Positions 1-4,937 of a DNA stretch of 5,058 nucleotides are shown here, piece by piece. The position numbers and the translations under genes are program-made. Position 1 is the stretch's first letter. Each line of letters begins with the position of its first letter. The notes beneath the pieces were generated by a model. The model was given only the letters and a program-made list of their open reading frames with translations. It was not told where the DNA came from and made no database searches. The stretch is taken from contig JBOGXF010000145.1 of assembly GCA_050694275.1 (NCBI GenBank), forward strand, positions 1 to 5,058, written 5' to 3'. Source of the stretch: JBOGXF01 sp050694275 (GTDB lineage: Bacteria; Actinomycetota; CADDZG01; WHSQ01).

Positions 1-4
1 CACA

Positions 5-307
5 ATGACCATAGATGAAAGGTCCCGTCACGCCCTGTACACAGGCCTCCAGGAGGTGCTGGGAGAGGAGCGCGCCACCGTGCTGATGGAACATCTCCCA
101 CCCGTGGGTTGGGCCGACGTCGCCACCAAGCAGGATCTCCGGACCCAACTCGAGGCGACTGAGAACCGCCTGATGGCCTCGTTTCACGCAGAGATCAGCC
201 GCTTGTACGCCGAGATGAATCGCCAAACCCGCACCCTGCTGGTGGGTCTGCCCACGGCGTTCGCTGCCATCGCAGGGATAGTCGTGGGAGCAGCCCAACT
301 CCTTTGA
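5..307 (+). CDS. small coiled-coil protein with C-terminal membrane helix (DUF1640-like, hypothetical)
   Basis: This 100-aa protein has no assignable biochemical role. Residues 1-43 are a soluble head containing a conserved-looking stretch, MEHLPPVGWADVATKQDL (about 28-45), that I associate with small uncharacterised actinobacterial proteins. Residues about 44-74 are charged and heptad-like, consistent with a coiled coil. Residues about 77-99 are a hydrophobic, Gly/Ala-rich helix ending at the C-terminus. The layout (head, coiled coil, tail anchor) resembles DUF1640/CCDC90-type proteins, probably a small oligomer on the cytoplasmic face of the inner membrane. The ATG at 5 begins the typical MTIDERSRH start. 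Only four bases lie upstream, so promoter and ribosome site cannot be judged. The family link is from memory of similar sequences; the coiled coil and membrane helix are visible directly. Confidence 0.75.
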   Translation: MTIDERSRHALYTGLQEVLGEERATVLMEHLPPVGWADVATKQDLRTQLEATENRLMASFHAEISRLYAEMNRQTRTLLVGLPTAFAAIAGIVVGAAQLL

Positions 308-486
308 AGCCCTGTACACGCGCGGCAACCGGAAGCGCGGCAGATAGAGCGTATCGAGGGGGTGGGACACAAAGGCGACGCGTTGCGTGCTCGACGAAGG
401 GGATTGCACCGTGGTGCTTGAGTGGCAGCAGGGCGTCACCATGCTGCGCCTGCAGTAGCCCTCGCCCTGGGCAACGGAGCGTCGGT
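308..486. other. intergenic region, no gene seen
   Basis: These 179 bases lie between the end of the coiled-coil gene and the 3' end of vapC, which converge on each other. Open frames crossing it on either strand are continuations of shadow frames of the neighbours and have low-complexity, Arg-rich translations. I found only weak hairpins (for example a 5-bp stem, 319-323 with 335-339) and no U-tract, so I call no terminator. Confidence 0.5.
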
Positions 487-861
487 TCAGTACGGCGGCC
501 GCAGCCGGGCGAACATCGGGAAGTGGCGAACGTTGGTCGTCAGCTCCGCTTCGAGGATCCGCGCCGTGGCAGCGATGAGATAGTCCACGTCGTCGATACC
601 CTCGTGGCTGCCCCGGTACCGGCGCGCAAGGGCGCCGCCCTCGCGGGCGACCGCTTCGGTCACGGGCACCCACGCGAGCGTCGCGAAGAACGCCTCGACG
701 GCGTCGGCCTCGGCCGGGCGCGTGCCGGCGAGCAGCTCGAAGCGCACGAGTTCGCTTGAGACGGTGGCCTCTCCCTCGTCGAGGAGAGCGTGCAGGAGAT
801 CGGTCGCGGGCGGATGGCCGCGGAGGTGGTCGACGGCGACGCTCGTGTCGATGAGCTTCAC
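487..861 (-). CDS. vapC: VapC-type PIN-domain ribonuclease toxin
   Basis: This 124-aa single PIN domain is predicted to be the endoribonuclease toxin of a type II toxin-antitoxin pair; VapC enzymes cut tRNA, rRNA or other RNA with Mg2+. The expected acidic residues are present: D5 in KLIDTS, E42 in RFELLAG and D93 in DYLIAATA, plus N110 in TTNVRHF, where many VapCs carry Asn or Asp. Length matches the family. I chose the GTG at 861 because the PIN fold starts with KLIDTS; a longer frame to 948 would add about 29 Arg-rich residues antisense-like to nothing known and would overlap vapB deeply. The GTG overlaps the vapB stop in GTGA (858-861). No clear Shine-Dalgarno precedes it, so translation is probably coupled to vapB. 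All catalytic positions look intact, so an active toxin is inferred. Confidence 0.9.
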   Translation of the reverse strand: MKLIDTSVAVDHLRGHPPATDLLHALLDEGEATVSSELVRFELLAGTRPAEADAVEAFFATLAWVPVTEAVAREGGALARRYRGSHEGIDDVDYLIAATARILEAELTTNVRHFPMFARLRPPY

Positions 862-1118
862 TCGAGCCCGAGCCGCGCGAGTCTCTCGTTGAGGTCCCCG
901 CGGATGGCGTCGGCGTACTGGGCGCCGGTGAAGGGGCGGTCGCGCCACGCGCCCGCGCTTGCCAGGAGCGCGGCCTTCCGCGCGTTCGGGTCAGATTCAC
1001 CGTACTGACGGCGGATGGCGCGGCGGATCAACTCGGACCGGGTCGCGCCGGTCGACCTGGCGGCCCGGTCGAGCAGCTCGACCTCCTCGGCGGTGAGATA
1101 GATCTGCGTCCTGTGCAT
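858..1118 (-). CDS. vapB: VapB-type ribbon-helix-helix antitoxin
   Basis: This 86-aa protein is the cognate antitoxin of the PIN toxin encoded directly downstream. Residues 1-40 (MHRTQIYLTAEEVELL followed by two helices ending RRAIRRQYG) match a ribbon-helix-helix DNA-binding domain: one beta strand and two helices, which dimerises and binds operator DNA. The C-terminal part (about 60-86, GAWRDRPFTGAQYADAI onward) is the expected toxin-wrapping segment. I chose the ATG at 1118 because RHH proteins of this type begin right at the strand; the ATG five codons earlier (1133) lies inside the predicted operator and upstream of the predicted transcription start. The stop TGA overlaps the vapC GTG by four bases. 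Autoregulation through the inverted repeat just upstream is inferred. Confidence 0.88.
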   Translation of the reverse strand: MHRTQIYLTAEEVELLDRAARSTGATRSELIRRAIRRQYGESDPNARKAALLASAGAWRDRPFTGAQYADAIRGDLNERLARLGLE

Positions 1119-1146
1119 GGCACCATTATACATCTCATGATGTATA
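1119..1146 (-). promoter_or_regulatory. vapBC promoter (leaderless-type) with overlapping operator
   Basis: Read on the minus strand, a consensus -10 hexamer TATAAT (1130-1125) is followed by six bases and then the vapB ATG, so transcription would start at or next to the A of ATG and give a leaderless mRNA. No convincing TTGACA-like -35 is visible at 16-18 bases. A perfect 8-bp inverted repeat with a 4-base spacer, TATACATC-TCAT-GATGTATA on the plus strand (1127-1146), covers the -10 and the spacer region. Its position fits an autorepressor site for the VapB/VapC complex, which in known systems binds palindromes over its own promoter. The repeat is directly visible; the function is inferred. 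Confidence 0.72.
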
Positions 1147-1186
1147 CAGGCGTGCAGTGCTCGTCGGGCTCGGTCGCTCGGGGCGA

Positions 1187-2236
1187 TTACTCGGGTGACA
1201 CCTCGGCGTAGTACTCGTTCGCCGGGTCCGTGACCGTCGTCTGGGTGAAGAACGGGGTGAACGTGTTCCCCACGTTGTCGAGCCCGACGTAGTCGCCCAG
1301 GAAGAACCCCCGGGCCACCGGAGCCCGGCGGCTGTCAAACGGCCCCGCCACGTGGTTCTCGGACCAGTTGGCCGTGTCCGTGCAGGCGGCATGGCAGTGG
1401 ACCAGCCAGTGGTCGGTGTCGGTCCCGCCCCCGGCGGTGTTGCTGCGGAAGTCGTAGTAGGTGACGCCCACCCTCCCGTCGTCGGCGACGTGGACCGAGG
1501 CCGTGAAGGCCTGCTGGTTGTCGATCGCGATGCCGGTGGGAGTCTTGTTGACCTTGATCGGCCGCGACCACGTGAACCCGCCGTCGGTCGACTGGGAGAA
1601 GGCGATGGCGTCGGCCTCCATGTCGTTGAAGCGGGCATCCTGCCACACCGCGTAGAGGTTGCCGCCCACCGGATCGACCGCGATGTCGGGGATGATGTCG
1701 CCGACGCGGTGCGGCTCGCCCGTGTCGGGATCCTCTACGCCAATCGTCCGCATCCGGGCGATGGTGATCGGGATGATCTGCCCGCTCCGAGCTCGAGGGC
1801 CCCAGGTGACGCCTCGGTCTTGCGACCGCAGCACCGACGCGGTGAAGAACTCCCCGGTTCGGATCGCGCCGCGCGTGATCTTGATGAGGGTGAAGAGGTC
1901 GATGAGGTCCCCGTCCGGCAGAACCGCGATCTGGTTGGCGATGGTCTGGCTGTTCTGGCCCGGGTCGAAGATCTTGCGGGCTGGCTCCCACGTGTCACCG
2001 CCGTCGGTCGTGCGCGCGAACCACGCCGGGCCGCGGAACGCGGCCGTGCGGAACCCGGAGATCACGCTGGCCCGCTCGCTGGGCGGGAAGATGAGCCTGT
2101 CCCACACCCCGTACGCGAAGTCGGCGTCGTGGGGGTCGGCGGTGATGGTCTGCTTGTCGTTGAACACGTTGGCGTCGAGGTCGCGGATGACCTCGACCGG
2201 CGCGGACCAGGTCAGCCCGCCGTCGCCGGAGGAATC
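1187..2236 (-). pseudogene. 5'-truncated sialidase-like (BNR/Asp-box) exo-glycosidase or beta-propeller protein
   Basis: The frame resembles bacterial secreted BNR-repeat proteins annotated as exo-alpha-sialidases. Four Asp boxes (S-x-D-x-G-x-T-W type) are visible: SSGDGGLTWSAP (near 2233-2198), RTTDGGDTWEP, RSQDRGVTWGP and SQSTDGGFTWSRP. VFNDKQTITADP, DIAVDPVGGNLYAVWQD and, near the C-terminus, GFFLGDYVGLDNVGN are also typical. Homology-like sequence is already running immediately after an in-frame TAG at 2239-2237, so the signal peptide and first propeller blades are absent. The only candidate start, a GTG at 2167 (326 aa), falls inside the conserved NVFNDK stretch and has no Shine-Dalgarno, so I treat the locus as a remnant. 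The 3' end with its TAA looks intact. A rearranged but still translated C-terminal fragment cannot be excluded. Sialidase activity itself is uncertain, since many BNR proteins act on other ligands. Confidence 0.75.
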
Positions 2237-2250
2237 CTACGCCGCCAGCG

Positions 2251-2262
2251 TAAAATGACGCG
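2251..2262 (+). promoter_or_regulatory. mntA-hepT promoter -10 box, leaderless-type
   Basis: TAAAAT at 2251-2256 is followed by six bases and then the mntA ATG at 2263. This is the same -10-to-start spacing as at vapB, so the transcript is predicted to begin at or next to the start codon. No recognisable -35 and no Shine-Dalgarno within normal distance are seen. It lies only about 14 bases from the point where the truncated sialidase frame ends. Confidence 0.55.
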
Positions 2263-3135
2263 ATGACCCGGCTGATCCCATCTCGTCACGCCCTCGAGGC
2301 GGTCGCCGCCCTCGGCCAGCGGCCGGACGGTCTTCGGCTCACCGACCTCGCCGCCGCGGTCGGCATGCCGTCCTCGAGCGCCCAGCGCGCGCTCGAGCTG
2401 CTCGGTGCCGACGGCTTCGTCGACCGTCACGCCGGTCGAGCGCGCCACCGGCTCGTCCGCGACCACCCCGCAGTCGCCGCCCTTGAACAGCTCGCCCTGC
2501 GCAGCCTTCCGGCCGACGCCGCCCTCGACATCGTCGTGCGGGCGAACGACTCGATCGAGTTCGCCGGCAAGGACGCCGACGGCTATCTCGTCGTCATCCG
2601 AGGGCTCGCCGACCCCGCCGACGAAGTTCGCCTCGCGGCCGCGATCGAAACGACCAACGCGGACCGAAACGACGCCCGCCCGGTTGCGTGCGTGCGCCAC
2701 GATGAGGTCCGAGGGCCGTCCCCCGACCCGGGACTGAGAGCGCGCGCCGCGTCGATGACCATCTTGCGGGGGTCGGTGGAGCGCTCCTTCCCCGCGCCGT
2801 CGCCGGGCCGCGGCCGGGGGCGCCCGCTCGGTCGCCTCCACCCGACCCTGCCGACCCCGTCCGAGCGAGGGCTCGCGGATATCGCCCGGCGGCACCGCAT
2901 CGCCCGCGTCGTGGTCTTCGGCTCCGCGGTCAGAAGCGACTTCCGCCCCGACTCCGACATCGACGTCCTCGTCGAGCCCAGGGCGGGCTCGTCGCTGCGC
3001 CTCGACGACGTGGTTGCGTTGCGCGCGCGGCTGGAGGATGCGTTTGGCCGGGACGTCGAGATCGTCAACGCCTTTTACGCGCGACCGGGGGTCGTCGCGC
3101 GCGCCGCCGAGGAAGGCGTCGTGCTCCGTGGATGA
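2263..3135 (+). CDS. mntA: MntA-like nucleotidyltransferase antitoxin fused to an N-terminal winged helix-turn-helix
   Basis: This 290-aa protein is predicted to be the antitoxin of an MNT/HEPN pair. The C-terminal domain (about 200-290) is a minimal nucleotidyltransferase: G220-S221 then ten residues to D232-x-D234 exactly fits GSX10DXD, which binds the metal and nucleotide. The third acidic position seems to be E266 (VEIVNA), where Asp is common. In studied pairs MntA adds AMP units to the toxin's tyrosine and so silences it. Residues about 8-55 form a winged HTH of IclR/MarR type, recognition helix about 35-48. Residues about 66-175 are an unassigned alpha/beta segment, followed by a Pro/Gly/Arg linker (177-194) containing RGRP. 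Stand-alone MntA proteins are usually 100-150 aa, so this is a long form. The HTH suggests autoregulation. The stop overlaps hepT by eight bases. Confidence 0.82.
   Translation: MTRLIPSRHALEAVAALGQRPDGLRLTDLAAAVGMPSSSAQRALELLGADGFVDRHAGRARHRLVRDHPAVAALEQLALRSLPADAALDIVVRANDSIEFAGKDADGYLVVIRGLADPADEVRLAAAIETTNADRNDARPVACVRHDEVRGPSPDPGLRARAASMTILRGSVERSFPAPSPGRGRGRPLGRLHPTLPTPSERGLADIARRHRIARVVVFGSAVRSDFRPDSDIDVLVEPRAGSSLRLDDVVALRARLEDAFGRDVEIVNAFYARPGVVARAAEEGVVLRG
3109..3116 (+). promoter_or_regulatory. candidate ribosome-binding site for hepT
   Basis: GAGGAAGG lies inside the end of mntA, 11 bases before the hepT GTG. It is the best Shine-Dalgarno-like match near that start and supports the GTG at 3128. 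The spacing is slightly long. Confidence 0.4.
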
Positions 3136-3460
3136 GCGCGACCGCGACCTGCTGGAAGCGATCGCGGCGGCGGGGCGGCTGGCGCTCGGCTACGTGCGCG
3201 AACAGGGTCCCGGGTGGCTCGACGACCCCAAGACGGTGGACGCCGTGGCGAAGCGCGTCGACGAGGTCGGCGAGCTCGCCAAGCGCGTGCGACCCGAGGT
3301 CCTCACCGCGATCCCGGACGTGGACTGGAGAGGCGGAAAGGCGTTTCGTGAGGTCCTCGCCCACGGCTACGGCGATCTCGACCGCGACGTGCTCGCCGAC
3401 ATCGTCGCGACCAGGCTCCCCGGCCTCGTCGAGGCGGTCGAGCGGACCCTGCGCGCCTAG
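3128..3460 (+). CDS. hepT: HepT-like HEPN ribonuclease toxin (DUF86)
   Basis: This 110-aa all-helical protein matches the HEPN toxin HepT. The signature RX4HXY is intact as R74-EVLA-H79-G-Y81, the RNase active site; Y81 is the residue that MntA adenylylates in characterised pairs. The surrounding pattern IPDVDW, then REVLAHGY, DLDRDVL and RLPGLVEAVE is typical of DUF86. I chose the GTG at 3128: it begins VDERDRDLLEAI, the usual first helix, while the frame upstream is antisense-free read-through inside mntA. It overlaps the mntA stop by eight bases, and a purine-rich GAGGAAGG (3109-3116) lies 11 bases before it, so coupled translation is likely. Its TAG stop sits in a CTAG shared with the convergent cupredoxin-like gene. 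Toxicity is inferred from family and context. Confidence 0.87.
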   Translation: MDERDRDLLEAIAAAGRLALGYVREQGPGWLDDPKTVDAVAKRVDEVGELAKRVRPEVLTAIPDVDWRGGKAFREVLAHGYGDLDRDVLADIVATRLPGLVEAVERTLRA

Positions 3461-3921
3461 TTCGCCTCCGTCGCCTTCAGCGCCGCTACCATGCCCTCGT
3501 CCTGAAAGAAGCGGCAGAAGATCACGCTCGTGGTGCCTGCCGGGCCGAACGTGACCCCGATGGGCTGGCTCTCGCCCGGCCCGAGATCGACGTCGACCCC
3601 GTCTCCGGGGCTCGTGAGGTTGTGCCGCTCGCCGCCGACGTTTACGACCTCGAGGAGGATCGTCTGGCCCTCGGCCCCCTCGAGCACGGTGGGCTCGAAG
3701 TAAAAGTCGCCCATCTCGAAGGGGACCTCGAAGTCGTCCGGCGCCACCGCCACCTCGCCGTGGTCGTTGGCGATCCTGCCGTCGATCGAGATGGTCGGCT
3801 CTGGCATGGGCGTCGCTTCGGGCTCGTCGTCGCTCACGGTCAGCACGAACGCCACGACCCCGGCGCCGACAAGGGCGGCGAGGACTAGCAGCGAGAGCGC
3901 GGCCTTGGTCCGGGTACGCAC
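3457..3921 (-). CDS. cupredoxin-like protein, exported or membrane-anchored, with altered copper site
   Basis: This 154-aa protein starts with basic residues and a hydrophobic segment (about 8-29), a signal peptide or N-terminal anchor without a lipobox Cys. An acidic, Pro-rich spacer (31-43) follows, then a beta-rich domain (about 44-150) resembling plastocyanin/azurin-type cupredoxins. H100 (GGERHNLTS), C136 and M144 (CRFFQDEGM) sit where type 1 copper ligands occur. Plastocyanin spacing is C-x2-H-x4-M, and here the spacing is kept exactly but the His position is Phe (F139). Copper binding is therefore doubtful or altered; electron transfer cannot be assumed. The start is a GTG at 3921, which leaves a proper N-terminal Arg/Lys region. 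A possible -10 (TAAGGT, 3935-3930) lies eight bases upstream. It is divergent from the epimerase and convergent with hepT. Confidence 0.75.
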   Translation of the reverse strand: MRTRTKAALSLLVLAALVGAGVVAFVLTVSDDEPEATPMPEPTISIDGRIANDHGEVAVAPDDFEVPFEMGDFYFEPTVLEGAEGQTILLEVVNVGGERHNLTSPGDGVDVDLGPGESQPIGVTFGPAGTTSVIFCRFFQDEGMVAALKATEAN

Positions 3922-4007
3922 GGCCGACTACCTTACCGGCGCCGAACCATCGTGGCGCAAGAAGACGAGCTCACACCGAGCTCCCGGGCGGCGTATCGTC
4001 ACCTCCG
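3922..4007. promoter_or_regulatory. divergent intergenic promoter region (cupredoxin-like gene / epimerase)
   Basis: These 86 bases separate two divergent starts and must carry both promoters. For the epimerase, TATCGT (3994-3999) is a TANNNT-type -10 eight bases before the ATG. The bases right before the ATG are ACCTCCG, the opposite of a Shine-Dalgarno, which supports a leaderless or near-leaderless mRNA. For the leftward gene, TAAGGT (3935-3930 on the minus strand) is a weak candidate. The heptamer CGAGCTC occurs twice (3966-3972 and 3977-3983), 11 bases apart, and could be a regulator site. The repeats are seen; all functions are inferred. Confidence 0.4.
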
Positions 4008-4937
4008 ATGCGCTGCCTGGTCACCGGAGGCGCCGGTTTCATCGGCTCTGCCCTCGCCCGCACTCTCGTCGAGCGCGGCGCGGCCGTGCGCGTGCTCGAC
4101 AATCTCGTGACCGGCTTCGAGGAACAGATTCCAGCCGGGGTCGACTTCGTGCGCGCCGATCTGCTCGACCTCGACGCGGTGGCTCGCGCGTGCGAGGGGA
4201 TCGACATCGTCTTTCACCAGGCCGCGATCCGAAGCGTGCCAAAGTCGGTCGACAACCCGCTCGTGACCAACGAGGCCAACGTCACGGGGACCCTCCACGT
4301 CCTCGTCGCGGCCGAGGGGGCCGGCGTAGAAAAGGTCGTGTACGCGTCGAGCTCGAGCGTCTACGGCGACACCGGCGACGCGTTCAACCACGAGGACACG
4401 ATTCCCAGCCCCCGCTCGCCGTACGCGGTGAGCAAGCTCACTGGCGAGCACTACTGTCGGGTGTGGACCTACCTCGGCCGAATGCCGACGGTCTCGCTCC
4501 GTTACTTCAACGTGTTCGGCCCCGGCCAGCACCCGGAGTCGAAGTACTCGGCGGTGTTCCCCGCGTTCATCTCCGCGCTCCGGGCCGGCGTTGCCCCCGA
4601 GGTCCACTGGGACGGCGAGCAGTCGCGCGACTTCACCTACATCGACGACGTCGTCGCGGCCAACCTGCGTGCCGCCGAGGCCGAGGAACGGGCCGACGGA
4701 CAGGTGATCAACGTCGGCGGGGGCCGCCCCAGGACGGTCAACGAGGTGCTCACATCGGTGTCCGACGCGCTCGGAACGTGGATCGACCCGGTCCACGTCG
4801 AGCGGCGCCCGGGCGATGTCCGCCACACGCGCGCCGACATCACCAAGGCGGGTGACGTGCTTGGATGGGAACCGGAGGCGGACTGGGGCCCCGCAGTCAA
4901 GGCGACCGTCGATTGGTTCGCGACCGGCGGCCCTTAG
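4008..4937 (+). CDS. NAD-dependent nucleotide-sugar 4-epimerase (GalE/WbpP-like, extended SDR)
   Basis: This 309-aa cytoplasmic enzyme is predicted to interconvert UDP-sugars at C4 using tightly bound NAD, supplying precursors for surface polysaccharide. The Rossmann motif TGGAGFIG is at 6-13. The catalytic set is S115 (in SSSSVYG), Y139 and K143 (SPYAVSK). Further family marks are HQAAIRSVPKSVDNP (70-84), LRYFNVFGPGQHP (164-176) and SRDFTYIDDV (206-215), closer to the WbpP/TviC-type UDP-GlcNAc 4-epimerases than to E. coli GalE. In GDVRHTRADITKA, T274 aligns by eye with E. coli GalE Y299, the residue that limits acceptance of N-acetyl sugars, so N-acetylated substrates seem possible. The exact substrate is unproven, and related dehydratases or epimerases share these motifs. 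Length is close to normal. The stop TAG may coincide with an insertion-sequence edge. Confidence 0.88.
   Translation: MRCLVTGGAGFIGSALARTLVERGAAVRVLDNLVTGFEEQIPAGVDFVRADLLDLDAVARACEGIDIVFHQAAIRSVPKSVDNPLVTNEANVTGTLHVLVAAEGAGVEKVVYASSSSVYGDTGDAFNHEDTIPSPRSPYAVSKLTGEHYCRVWTYLGRMPTVSLRYFNVFGPGQHPESKYSAVFPAFISALRAGVAPEVHWDGEQSRDFTYIDDVVAANLRAAEAEERADGQVINVGGGRPRTVNEVLTSVSDALGTWIDPVHVERRPGDVRHTRADITKAGDVLGWEPEADWGPAVKATVDWFATGGP

Noticed and set aside
319..339. Hairpin after the first gene as a terminator
   Set aside because: It has only a 5-bp stem, an 11-base loop and no following U-tract, which is common by chance in GC-rich sequence.
487..948. Longer vapC from a start at 948
   Set aside because: The added 29 residues are Arg-rich and lie out of frame within vapB. 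The PIN domain begins at the GTG at 861, which overlaps the vapB stop.
858..1133. Longer vapB from the ATG at 1133
   Set aside because: This ATG is inside the inverted repeat and upstream of the predicted transcription start; the RHH fold starts at the ATG at 1118.
1147..1186. Possible terminator between the sialidase remnant and vapB
   Set aside because: I found no stem of useful length with a U-tract on the minus strand in this short gap.
1187..2167. Intact 326-aa sialidase from a GTG at 2167
   Set aside because: The GTG is the Val codon in the conserved NVFNDK stretch. Family-like sequence continues upstream of it to the TAG at 2239-2237, and there is no ribosome site or signal peptide.
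1352..2266. 304-codon open frame on the plus strand
   Set aside because: It is antisense to the sialidase-like frame, which shows four Asp boxes. The plus-strand translation is Val/Gly/Arg-rich low complexity with no recognisable motif, as expected of an antisense frame in GC-rich DNA.
2212..2895. 227-codon open frame on the minus strand that might have been the missing sialidase 5' part
   Set aside because: Its translation has no Asp box, signal peptide or propeller-like pattern, and it is antisense to the HTH-MNT gene. It does not restore the truncated gene by a frameshift.
3999..4826. 275-codon open frame on the minus strand
   Set aside because: It lies antisense to the epimerase, which carries all catalytic motifs; the minus-strand product shows none.
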